Assembly: GCA_012064385.1 (NCBI GenBank) | Contig: QRDG01000628.1 | Location: 154,716 to 218,715 of the forward strand | Length of the DNA: 64,000 nt | Origin: Puccinellia tenuiflora | Taxonomy: Eukaryota > Streptophyta > Magnoliopsida > Poales > Poaceae | Reading direction: 5' to 3' | Shown here: positions 1-11,511 of the stretch, one piece after another | Numbering within the stretch: the stretch's first letter is position 1 | Layout: each line of letters begins with the position of its first letter | The notes under the pieces: generated by a model | Told to the model about the DNA's origin: nothing | Seen by the model: the letters and a program-made list of their open reading frames with translations, nothing else | Database searches by the model: none | Position numbers and translations under genes: made by a program

Positions 1-1129
1 TTCGGGCATGGTGGATAATTGTGATGCTAATTAAAATGCTAAGACGGCTTGGGTGAGTTGCCATCGGGGATGGTGTTTTGCCTCACTCTAGCCCCTAGGT
101 GCGAGTTCTTTACCTCTTGAACCAAGACGAGCGTGCTGCCATTGGTGGGTGTATGGGCGCCTTACTGACCGAATAATTTGTGAGGGGCTTGTCAAGGGTC
201 CTCTAGTTCGAGTTTTCCATTTGCGCGTGAGTTGTGTGGGTGGAAAAAGGAACGAGGATGGTGGTGTTTAGGATGTGGCCGCGGGGCAGGGCGCTGGGAG
301 CGCTGAACCTGTCCTTCCGCACACTGATGGTCCTTGAGTAAGCCTCATGCATTGTAAAGGTCTAACTGCGCCCGCTCGCCGGCCTTCCCCGGAAGAGGGC
401 CAACTAGGTGAGCCGGACGGTACCAATGGGTAAAATAGTACACCCCTGCAGGGTTTAATCTTTCGAAAAGCCGTGTCCGCGGTTATGGACGACTTGGGAT
501 CGGATATAAGATCATAGAGAATATTAACCTAATTGATATGGCAGCTAAAGGTTGCATAATCAACGTGTGACAAAGGTTCACTTCCTCGAGGGTGATTCGA
601 GGGGGTGCCTTGGTGGAGATGAGTGTGGTTGGTGACAAAAGGGGTTCGATGAGAACCATTGATGACAAAGTTACTCTCTTATCCCCTTTATGAAAAGTAT
701 TCTGAGTAGACGACGCCTTGTGTCTTTTTATCTCTTTTAAATGAAAATTGGCTTTATGCAAAACAAGTACACAAATAGCTTTAGAGCCTCCGTCAGTCAT
801 TGGGCCTATATCGCCCTACTAAACTTGAGAGTACATCGTACTCAGTCTCTCTTTGCTGCCTCTATATTTGTATTTCAGAGGAGGACGACACCGAGCAACT
901 AGGTGGGTTCTTCGTTGACGTCGACTACTAGTCTGGGGTTCCCAGGTGGCAGCTTGGGACCGTGGAACAAGCTGGCTTGGGTGATGTTTATTGTAGGCCT
1001 CTTAGGCCATATATTTGCTTCTTGTTGTTAGACAACACTACCCGCTTCCGCTTGATGAATTGATGGTCCGTGACCTTTTGTTGTGTATTATTTGTATTCT
1101 TCTCGTTATATGAGTTGCTATATGTTTTG
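1..1129 (+). repeat. Partial inverted copy of the LARD LTR (diverged)
   Basis: This stretch is the reverse complement, with many substitutions and small indels, of 1248-2384 in the neighbouring LTR. It is therefore an LTR piece of the same family in the opposite orientation, so sense is on the plus strand. It lacks roughly the last 117 bp of the LTR and runs off the left edge of the window. Divergence is clearly higher than between the two LTRs of the adjacent element, so it is an older, separate insertion. It holds no coding region; short open frames here are LTR sequence read through. The match to the neighbour stops at the TG of the LTR at 1130, with a few shared bases (TGT) at the junction. 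Confidence 0.85.
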
Positions 1130-4100
1130 TGTAACGCCCCGACCCCGGAATTATACAGAGAGGCTATGTAAGCAACACAACCATCAGTGTATAAAACAAA
1201 GATCGAGACTTGTGGAACAGAACTGGCACAAAGCATGACTCTACGACACAAAACATTTATATGGCAACTCATATAACGAGGAGAATACAAATATTACAAA
1301 CAAAAGGATCACAGATCCAACAATTCAACAAGCGGAAGCGGGTAGTGTTGTCTAACAACAAGAAGCAAATATATGGCCTAAGAGGCCTACAAATAAACAT
1401 CACCCAAGCCAGCTTGTTCCACGGTCCCAAGCTGCCACCTGGGAACCCCAGACTAGTAGTCGACGTCAACGAAGAAACCACATAGTTGCTCGGCGTCGTC
1501 CTCCTCTGAAATACAAATACATAGGGGCAGCAAAGAGAGACTGAGTACGATGTACTCGCAAGTTTAGTAGGGCGATATAGGCCCAATGACTGACGGAGGC
1601 TCTAAAGCTATTTATGTATTTCTTTTGCATAAAGCTAATTTTAATAAACAGAATTGTAAAAGACACTTGGCATTCGTCTACTCAGAATATTTTTATAAAG
1701 GGGTAAGAGAGCATCATTATCATCTTCGGTTCTCGACGAACCTACTTACAACCATCACCACTCATCTCACACAAAGGCACTCCCTCGACTCACCCTCGAG
1801 GAAATGAACCTTTATCTCATGTTTGTTATGCAACCTCTAGCTGCCATATCAATTAGGTTAACGTTGTCTATGATCTTATATCCGATACCAAGATTGTCCA
1901 TAACCGTGGACACGGCTTTTCGAAAAGATTATCCCTGCAGGGGTGTACTAATTTACCCATTGGTACCGTCCGGCTCACCTAGTTGGCCCTCTTCCTGGGA
2001 AGGCCGGCAAGCAGGCGCGGTTAAACCTTTACCTCGCGTGAGACTATCCAAGAGTCATCTGTGGCCACAGGGCAAGTTTACCCAGCCCCAGCCCCTGCCC
2101 CATCGCCACGTCCTAAACGCAAATCCTCATCAACATCATCTTTTCCACTCACACGCAAATGGAAAACCGAACTAGAGGACCCTTGGATACGCCCGCACAA
2201 GTTATTCAGTCAGTAAGGCGCCCATACACCCACCAATGGCAGCACGCTCGTCTTGGTTCAAGAGGTAAAGAACTCGCACCTAGGGGCTAGAGTGAGGCAA
2301 AACACCATCCCCGATGGCAACTCACCCCAACCATCTTAGCATTTTAATTAAGCATCTCCGTTATCCACCATGCCCGAATCATTCCATCATCATCAATAGT
2401 TTCTGGAATTAACAACAGACATAAAGCATTTACTTAAGCATGGCTAAGCATAGCTAAGCATATGAATACAAATAACTCTATCCTTATCTCGGCCAACACT
2501 TCAACCCTAGGTTTCATAGGTAGGGATACATGTAATTGGCTTGGGGAGAACATGCATTCATAGGATATTCTAATATTTACCAAAAGACATTTGAACCGCA
2601 TGCAATATTATGGTGGATAAAATAATTTGATAAAATCATAGGATGCTAGATGCCAAGAAGGTTAGGTTATCTCTTGCCTTGCTGCCGGGTAGGGTAGTAT
2701 TGCTCGTCGGGGTAGAAGAGGGAACCCTCGACTCCGGAATCTATCGATACCCAAAGAAAATACAAAGCACACATAAATCACACGAACACAAGATGCAATG
2801 CTCAATCACATGATGACATGTCAAGTTGATGCAAGGATATCATTATATAAATTAAAAGCAAAATTAAATGAGGAGCCAAATAATTAGTGCAATTATTTGG
2901 AAGCAACCCCATATTTATCTTAATGGCCACATTCCTTATCAAATATTAATTTATTAGAGAGGTGGCTCAATTATGCATGAACATGACATGAATGGATAGG
3001 TTTCGTTCTTCCGATCATTTTGGTATTTTATTTGTAATTTTTGGAGTACCGAAGAATAAATGACAAATTAATTAAATAAATCAATTTAATTCATTTAATC
3101 AAATTATGAATAACATCAAATAAAAGCTTGTGATCATGACATGATATCATCATGGTTGAGTAGCATTTGACAAGTTGATCACTTTGATATTTAATTCATA
3201 ATTTTTGGACAATTATTCAAAAAGTTATGGATTTTCCTAATTTGGGATTATTTAACCCATTTTAGGAATTCTTAAATAAACAACAAGATTATAACCTTAA
3301 AAGACAGTTACAATTATTCTATCTTGTAGAGTTTATTTTTCTGAACATTTTGAAATTTGATTTGTCGAATTTGAAGCATTTTTCAAATTGTTATGAAGTA
3401 TTTAAACTGTTTCAGAAATTAAAAGGGGAAACCTTTTTCCCTGGCAGGCCGGCCTCGAGCCGGCCAGGCCGGCAAATAGGCCGGGCCAGTGCCAGAGACG
3501 GCCGGCCTCAGAGCCGGCCCAGTCCGGGTGCCAGGCCGGGACCAAGCCCGAGAGAGCCGGCCTCACGGCCGGCCCAGACCGGGGTGAAGGCCGGGGGTGC
3601 TGTGGTGCGTGCTGTTAACTGAAAAATGGAACGACAGATACAGAGTTTCAGTTTCAGAGCGAGGCGACGAGATGATCTGCAACGTTCGCTGCCGCTGCGG
3701 ATCCTCACGGGCGTGCGAAGAGGGAAGCTGGGGTTGCGGAGGCATGCTGGTGTGTGTAGGGGATGCAGAGTGCTGGGCGTCGGAGGGCCGGAAGCAGCAC
3801 GACATGGACGCGCTCGTCCATGGCCGAGGATGACCGACGGGGTCGCGCGACGACGAGGGCACCCAGAGTACGAGCAAGAGAAAGGAGTGGTCCAGGCGGG
3901 AGGATGGCTCACCGAGAGGCAGCAGCTGCAGACGCCCGAGCGTGGGGATGATTGGCGGCGGCGAATTTCGGCCTCGGAGCTCCGTCGGTGTCGGAGGGGA
4001 CGAGGAAGAACACGTCGCGTTGGTGAAGCCCCGGCTCGATTCCATTGCCAGAAAGGAGGAGGACAGCGCGTCGGTGACAACTGCGCGCTCGACGGGGCTC

Positions 4101-5205
4101 GAGGAGGACATAGGTGGTGACGGGCGCGACGGCGGCGTCCGCGGCGTTCGGGGCGTCCTCGCCGTTCTCCGGCTTCAGAGCCTCCCAGCACGGGCGCCTT
4201 GCACCGGGAGGGAGAGGGAGACGAGGGGAACCCATGGGACACCTCAGGCGAGCTCAGCACGAAGTAGAACATCGGCGATTCGAGGTGCAGCGGCGGACGA
4301 GCGGCTTCCACGATCTAGGGTTTCCACGTGCGGGGAAAGGAGAGAGAGAGGGGAGGGGAGACACAGAGGAGAGGCAGGGCGTCGGGGCCTCTTGAGTCTT
4401 GCCCACGCGGGAGTAGGTGGGCGACGGCATGGCCCGGAGCGGCATGGCGCCAGCGCCCTTGGTCGCCACAGTGAGGAGGTGAGAGGGAGGGCTGACAGGA
4501 GGGTCCCAGCGTCAGCGTTTTAACCTTTTCCATTTTTCTTTTTCTGGGTTTTGAAAACAGCAGATTAAGACTATTTATTTGAGCTGCTTAAACACTTTCA
4601 GAAAATCTAGAAAAATTTAGGTGGGCTTCCTATGTTCTGAGGACCTTCCTCACAAATTGTTGTCCCAGAATAAAAATATTTGCACCACTTTTGTTCTTGG
4701 AGTTTAAATAGGGCAATTTTGATAATTTCCAAAATAGAGCTATTTTGGGACATTTAAACATTTCAGTAAAATATGAAATATTTAGGGAGGCTCATATTAT
4801 AATAATGAAGTACCCCATATTTTTATTTGGAAAATTCGGGAAGTTTAACTTCGTTCCAAAATAGAAATTGAAGTAAGCCAATTTAAGCCCTCATATTCAT
4901 TTCTCATTTGACAAAACTTGGAAATTGAGAACTGGGGATAAGAAGCAAATTGAGAACTTCCTAAACAATTTGGAAGTTCAAGAATAAAGTATTTGGCCAA
5001 CTTGAGCTTTGCATTTGGTTTGGCCATTTTGGCAAATGCATTTAGTTTGGAAAATGTGAGGAAGGGTTTTGCTTCCTTTGTTTTCATTTATAGGTGTTGC
5101 TTTATTTCCATATTAGCAATTTTAAATATGTATGCCATGATGCAATGCAACACAAAAAGCGAAAATTTGGCCCGTATTTTAGGGTACTAAATCTGGGCTG
5201 TTACA
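1130..5205 (-). repeat. 3' LTR of the LARD element
   Basis: 4076 bp with TG...CA ends. It is AT-rich apart from a GC-rich block at about 3440-4520, which includes a GGCCGG-dense part (3440-3600). Long open frames on both strands in that block (for example 3508-4311 minus and 3626-4120 plus) overlap each other, are not conserved in length between the two LTR copies and resemble no family I know, so I treat them as non-coding. A palindrome block at 1896-1942 is shared with other gypsy LTRs in the window. Confidence 0.92.
3440..3600. repeat. GGCCGG-rich palindrome cluster in the LARD LTR
   Basis: About ten GGCCGG/GCCGGCC-type words are packed into 160 bp, in contrast to the AT-rich sequence on either side. 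The same cluster is at 9415-9575 in the other LTR copy. Such words are dense symmetric CG and CCGG sites. Confidence 0.8.
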
Positions 5206-5220
5206 ATTCTACCCCCCTTA
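5206..5220 (-). other. Polypurine tract of the LARD element
   Basis: On the minus strand a run rich in A and G (AAGGGGGGTAGAAT) directly precedes the TGTAACA start of the 3' LTR. This is the expected plus-strand primer position and fixes the element's orientation. Confidence 0.8.
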
Positions 5221-7101
5221 CAGGAATCTCGTCCCGAGATTCTAGAGTAGAAGAAGGGATGAGGGGAACATGACAACACACATCTTCCACGGCCTTCTCG
5301 ATCTCACGATGATCTCCCTTGTTGCATAACCTCAAGATAGCAAGCATGACATGTCAAGGCGGCGGAAAGAACAAAAGACAGCTTACGGTGATGGACAAGA
5401 GGAAACTTGCCCAAAACCATAGGCCATTGAGGGAACAAGGAACGACTTGACCAAACAAAGGTCGAGCCGAGGGTAGGACAACTTCTGGATTCCAAGCTTT
5501 AGACATCCCCATGTTTCCATAAGATTGAGCTCAAGTTCTAACGTGACGGTTAGATTCACACATTGCCCGTACGATTGGGATAAACCTTGTTTTCACCTAG
5601 GAGGGGTAGATATAGCATTGGTCCACAAAAGATAGAGAGGTAAAACCTCATAACGAGATATTGCCACGAGATAGATGGAGTATGAGGATTGGCCGATAGA
5701 TATTTGCAACTCCGTAGCGAGGCTCTCCTTGAGATACTAGACATCACACTCCGGCTTCAGAATAGCCTTCAATCAATCCTCAAGCGAGAATCATACTTGA
5801 AGATAGAGGAAGGACCTTAGGGGAACTATTAGGATAAACTACCCATGATACTCATGGATAGTGGTTGATTTTCAAGGAAAAGATGTGGTCTTAAGAGTTT
5901 CGACATGGGTCTAACTTGTTGACCGAGGGGTGCACCTGAACGAATGGACTTCAAAACAATAACAATTGTTAAGAATTTCCGATTACCACAACGATATTCA
6001 TCCTCAATACTCTCGAGCCCGAAAAGCTCGGAGGTAGATGGATAAGGAAGGGTAGGAGCATCACTTCATCAAGTGCGTCGTGAGACTAAGCACGACCTCT
6101 CGATATAAAATAGTGTGACACTCCAAGATGGAACGGAACAAAAACTAGACCAGCCTTTACTCCGCGAATCACAAAACTTTGACCCTTTTCCGGAAATGGA
6201 AGGGGTACCGGAGTTTGTTTCTCCTGACATCCCGAAGTGGAAGGCCTTGACGAAGCACAAGAATAACATGCATCAGAACACCCCAATGCACGATACACTT
6301 GATTGTCTGCATGCAGATAGGGAACTGATAACATATTTGGACTAAGCAACTGGCTAACAACAATTTAGGATATTGCAGAAGCCCGTGTTAGCACTCTTAC
6401 GACAACTAGTGCCGAAAGGGTTTCATGAACGGGTGTTAGTGGAGGACACACAATTATTGATGGGAAAACTCGCGAGGAGCAATCCCGTCGTGATTCAGAT
6501 AGTTCCCTAACAGAAATTCTAGCTAAAGCTAGTGACGAAGAAGAGCATTGTCGAGGAAAACAATTACGGCTGCAACTTCGAGCTTGAAGACTAACTTCAG
6601 ATTTTTGCCAACCTGATGTAGGGTTCAACCATTAGCACCAGGGTTCAACGGAAAAGATCTTGGGTTAAAGATCAGCTTCATGCACTGGGACCCACAATAG
6701 CGTAATGCTCACAAGGATGACAACCCTCATGAATCATTACCCCTGAGCCCTAGCACAATCCGGGACCTTCGGTTCAAAATCTTGGGCTAAAGCAAAGGAA
6801 TATCTTGATGAACCACCACACTTCCTTTCTCCATTGTTTTTGATTGGCAGAGGAGTAAGGATAACTAGTAACTAAAGGTAGGAACCCAAACCCCGAGATC
6901 CTAAAGATTTAGAACTTTGCCGATGATCAGAAGAACCATTAAAATCAAATAGAGGTAAGATGACACCGAGATCAGAGTGAATTGGATGAGGAGTAAAAAG
7001 AATCCTAGGAGGGTTTTCACAACTCATTTTTAGGTTGAAAATAATTTTCACGAACTAGACTCGACATAGACCAAAAGAACGGGTTTCCTACAGGCAGTCC
7101 T

Positions 7102-7113
7102 GCTCTGATACCA
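7102..7113 (-). other. Primer binding site, initiator Met tRNA type (LARD)
   Basis: On the minus strand it reads TGGTATCAGAGC three bases after the end of the 5' LTR. This 12-mer is complementary to the 3' end of plant initiator methionine tRNA, the usual primer of this group. Confidence 0.9.
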
Positions 7114-7116
7114 ACT

Positions 7117-10100
7117 TGTAACGCCCCAACCCCGGAATTATACAGAGAGGCTATGTAAGCAACACAACCATCAGTGTATAAAACAAAGATCGAGACTTGT
7201 GGAACAGAACTGGCACAAAGCATGACTCTACGACACAAAACATTTATATGGCAACTCATATAACGAGGAGAATACAAATATTACAAACAAAAGGATCACA
7301 GATCCAACAATTCAACAAGCGGAAGCGGGTAGTGTTGTCTAACAACAAGAAGCAAATATATGGCCTAAGAGGCCTACAAATAAACATCACCCAAGCCAGC
7401 TTGTTCCACGGTCCCAAGCTGCCACCTGGGAACCCCAGACTAGTAGTCGACGTCAACGAAGAAACCACATAGTTGCTCGGCGTCGTCCTCCTCTGAAATA
7501 CAAAAACATAGAGGCAGCAAAGAGAGACTGAGTACGATGTACTCGCAAGTTTAGTAGGGCGATATAGGCCCAATGACTGACGGAGGCTCTAAAGCTATTT
7601 ATGTATTTTCTTTTGCATAAAGCTAATTTTAATAAACAGAATTGTAAAAGACACTTGGCATTCGTCTACTCAGAATATTTTTATAAAGGGGTAAGAGAGC
7701 ATCATTATCATCTTCGGTTCTCGACGAACCTACTTACAACCATCACCACTCATCTCACACAAAGGCACTCCCTCGACTCACCCTCGAGGAAATGAACCTT
7801 TATCTCATGTTGTTATGCAACCTCTAGCTGCCATATCAATTAGGTTAACGTTGTCTATGATCTTATATCCGATACCAAGATTGTCCATAACCGTGGACAC
7901 GGCTTTTCGAAAAGATTATCCCTGCAGGGGTGTACTAATTTACCCATTGGTACCGTCCGGCTCACCTAGTTGGCCCTCTTCCGGGGAAGGCCGGCAAGCA
8001 GGCGCGGTTAAACCTTTACCTCGCGTGAGGACTATCCAAGAGTCATCTGTGGCCACAGGGCAAGTTTACCCAGCCCCAGCCCCTGCCCATCGCCACGTCC
8101 TAAACGCAAATCCTCATCAACATCATCTTTTCCACTCACACGCAAATGGAAAACCGAACTAGAGGACCCTTGGATACGCCCTCACAAGTTATTCAGTTAG
8201 TAAGGCGCCCATACACCCACCAATGGCAGCACGCTCATCTTGGTTCAAGAGGTAAAGAACTCGCACCTAGGGGCTAGAGTGAGGCAAAACACCATCCCCG
8301 ATGGCAACTCACCCCAACCATCTTAGCATTTTAATTAAGCATCTCCGTTATCCACCATGCCCGAATCATTCCATCATCATCAATAGTTTTTGGAATTAAC
8401 AACGGACATAAAGCATTTACTTAAGCATGGCTAAGCATAGCTAAGCATATGAATACAAATAACTCTATCCTTATCTCGGCCAACACTTCAACCCTAGGTT
8501 TCATAGGTAGGGATACATGTAATTGGCTGGGGAGAACATGCATTCATAGGATATTCTAATATTACCAAAAGACATTTGAACCGCATGCAATATTATGGTG
8601 GATAAATAATTTGATAAAATCATAGGATGCTAGATGCCAAGAAGGTTAGGTTATCTCTTGCCTTGCTGCCGGGTAGGGTAGTATTGCTCGTCGGGGTAGA
8701 AGAGGGAACCCTCGACTCCGGAATCTATCGATACCCAAAGAAAATACAAAGCACACATAAATCACACGAACACAAGATGCAATGCTCAATCACATGATGA
8801 CATGTCAAGTTGATGCAAGGATATCATTATATAAATTAAAGCAAAATTAAATGAGGAGCCAAATAATTAGTGCAATTATTTGGAAGCAACCCCATATTTA
8901 TCTTAATGGCCACATTCCTTATCAAATATTATTTATTAGAGAGGTGGCTCAATTATGCATGAACATGACATGAATGGATAGGTTTCGTTCTTCCGATCAT
9001 TTTGGTATTTTATTTGTAATTTTTGGAGTACCGAAGAATAAATGACAATTAATTAAATAAATCAATTTAATTCATTTAATCAAATTATGAATAACATCAA
9101 ATAAAAGCTTGTGATCATGACATGATATCATCATGGTGAGTAGCATTTGACAAGTTGATCACTTTGATATTTAATTCATAATTTTGGACAATTATTCAAA
9201 AGTTATGGATTTTCCTAATTTGGGATTATTTAACCCATTTTAGGAATTCTTAAATAAACAACAAGATTATAACCTTAAAAGACAGTTACAATTATTCTAT
9301 CTTGTAGAGTTTATTTTTCTGAACATTTTGAAATTTGATTTGTCGAATTTGAAGCATTTTTCAAATTGTTATGAAGTATTTAAACTGTTTCAGAAATTAA
9401 AAGGGGAAACCTTTTTCCTGGCAGGCCGGCCTCGAGCCGGCCAGGCCGGCAAATAGGCCGGGCCAGTGCCAGAGACGGCCGGCCTCAGAGCCGGCCCAGT
9501 CCGGGGTGCCAGGCCGGACCAAGCCCGAGAGAGCCGGCCTCACGGCCGGCCCAGACCGGGGTGAAGGCCGGGGGTGCTGTGGTGCGTGCTGTTAACTGAA
9601 AAATGGAACGACAGATACAGAGTTTCAGTTTCAGAGCGAGGCGACGAGATGATCTGCAACGTTCGCTGCCGCTGCGGATCCTCACGGGCGTGCGAAGAGG
9701 GAAGCTGGGGTTGCGGAGGCATGCTGGTGTGTGTAGGGGATGCAGAGTGCTGGGCGTCGGAGGGCCGGAAGCAGCACGACATGGACGCGCTCGTCCATGG
9801 CCGAGGGTGACCGACGGGGTCGCGCGACGACGAGGGCACCCAGAGTACGAGCAAGAGAAAGGAGTGGTCCAGGCGGGAGGATGGCTCACCGAGAGGCAGC
9901 AGCTGCAGACGCTCCGAGCGTGGGGATGATTGGCGGCGGCGAATTTCGGCCTCGGAGCTCCGTCGGTGTCGGAGGGGACGAGGAAGAACACGTCGCGTTG
10001 GGGAAGCCCCGGCTCGATTCCATTGCCAGAAAGGAGGAGGACAGCGCGTCGGTGACAACTGCACGCTCGACGGGGCTCGAGGAGGCCACTAGGTGGTGAC

Positions 10101-11187
10101 GGGCGCGACGGCGGCGTCCGCGGCGTTCGGGGCGTCCTCGCCGTTCTCCGGCTTCAGAGCTTCCCAGCACGGGCGCCTTGCACCGGGAGGGAGAGGGAGA
10201 CGAGGGGAACCCATGGGACACCTCAGGCGAGCTCAGCACGAAGTAGAACGTCGGCGATTCGAGGGGCAGCGGCGGACGAGCGGCTTCCACGATCTAGGGT
10301 TTCCACGTGCGGGGAAAGGAGAGAGAGAGAGGGGAGGGGAGGCACAGAGGAGAGGCAGGGCGTCGGGGCCTCTTGAGTCTTGCCCACGCGGGAGTAGGTG
10401 GGCGACGGCATGGCCGGAGCGGCATGGCGCCAGCGCCCTTGGTCGCCACAGTGAGGAGGTGAGAGGGAGGGCTGACAGGAGGGTCCCAGCGTCAGCGTTT
10501 TAACCTTTCTCCATTTTTCTTTTTCTGGGTTTTGAAACAGCAGATTAAGACTATTTATTTGAGCTGCTTAAACACTTTCAGAAAATCTAGAAAAAATTCA
10601 GGTGGGCTTCCTATGTTCTGAGGACCTTCCTCAAAAATTGTTGTCCCAGAATAAAAATATTTGCACCACTTTTGATCTTGGAGTTTAAATAGGGCAATTT
10701 TGATAATTTCCAAAATAGAGCTATTTTGGGACATTTAAACATTTCAGTAAAATATGAAAATATTTAGGGAGGCTCATATTATAGTAATGAAGCACCCCAT
10801 ATTTTTATTTGAAAAATTCGGGAAGTTTAACTTGGTTCCAAAATAGAAATTGAAGTAAGCCAATTTAAGTCCTCATATTCATTTCTCATTTGACAAAACT
10901 TGGAAATTGAGAATTGGGGATAAGAAGCAAATTGAGAACTTCCTAAACAATTTGGAAGTTCAAGAATAAAGTATTTGGCCAACTTGAGCTTTGCATTTGG
11001 TTTGGCCATTTTGGCAAATGCATTTAGTTTGGAACTTGGGAGGAAGGGTTTTGCTTCCTTTGTTTTCATTTTTAGGTGTTGCTTTATTTCCATATTAGCA
11101 ATTTTAAATATGTATGCCATGATGCAATGCAACACAAAAAGCGAAAATTTGGCCCGTATTTTAGGGTACTAAATCTGGGCTGTTACA
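7117..11187 (-). repeat. 5' LTR of the LARD element
   Basis: 4071 bp. It aligns end to end with 1130-5205, differing by scattered substitutions, homopolymer indels and a few small changes in the GC-rich part. The palindrome block is at 7883-7929 and the GGCCGG cluster at about 9415-9575. The long frames around 9485-10503 are again non-coding LTR sequence. Confidence 0.92.
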
Positions 11188-11511
11188 GTCTTGCTGGTAC
11201 CTTGCCGCTCTCAGGGCCGCATTGCGGCGGAGCCCTTCAAGCAGCAGCAGGTTGTCGTTGCGGAGTTCGTCTACGTCAGCCTCCTTGAAGGCCAGGACTC
11301 GGGGAGAGCCATGAGTGATCTCGCTGGGGAGGACGGCTTCAGCACCATAGACGAGGGAGAACGGCGTCTCACCAGTGGGCTTTGTTGGCGTGGTGCGGAT
11401 GGACCAGAGCACCGAGGGGAGCTCGTCGATCCAGTGCTTGCCGCTGGCCTTGAGGCGGTTGAAGCTTCTCGTCTTGAGGCCCTTGAGCACCTCGGCGTTG
11501 GCTCTTTCAGC
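11188..11511 (-). pseudogene. Integrase C-terminal part of the Tat pol
   Basis: This continues the pol frame after the TAG at 11512. It contains the AERAN segment with the last integrase catalytic Glu, then a stretch ending in TGETPFSLVYGAEAVLP, a typical gypsy integrase C-terminal motif. The reading is cut at 11188 by the end of the LARD LTR, after which the frame runs into LTR sequence. Open reading on both sides of the TAG shows that the stop is a single-base lesion (CAG to TAG is the simplest reading). Confidence 0.8.

Larger units (their letters stand above)
5206..7116 (-). other. LARD internal domain without coding capacity
   Basis: 1.9 kb between the two LTRs. I see only short frames (the longest about 87 codons) on either strand, none with a CCHC knuckle, protease DSG, RT YxDD or integrase HHCC motif. 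The segment just inside the 3' LTR resembles the 3' untranslated end of Tekay-type gypsy elements. No gene is called. Confidence 0.75.
1130..11187 (-). mobile_element. Complete non-autonomous gypsy LTR retrotransposon (LARD type)
   Basis: Two near-identical direct repeats (1130-5205 and 7117-11187) flank a 1.9 kb interior. On the plus strand each repeat starts TGTAACGCCCC and ends GGCTGTTACA. A Met-tRNA primer site is read on the minus strand just inside the right repeat, and a purine-rich tract on the minus strand lies just inside the left one, so the element is on the minus strand with its 5' LTR at 7117-11187. No gag, protease, RT, RNase H or integrase is present, so it must be mobilised in trans, which defines a large retrotransposon derivative. 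The tract and LTR ends resemble Tekay/Del chromoviruses (inference). Five-base flanks do not match (TTTTG left, GTCTT right), so no target duplication is visible. The right side lies inside an integrase frame. Confidence 0.92.

Noticed and set aside
1..2384. Large palindrome as an assembly artefact
   Set aside because: The two arms differ by many substitutions and indels, unlike a fold-back artefact, which would be identical; a real inverted older LTR copy is the better reading.
3508..4533. Long overlapping open frames on both strands in the LARD LTR (up to 267 codons), repeated at 9485-10503
   Set aside because: They lie in a GC-rich LTR part with few stop codons, overlap on both strands, differ in length between the LTR copies because of single-base indels, and have Arg/Pro/Ser-rich composition without motifs.
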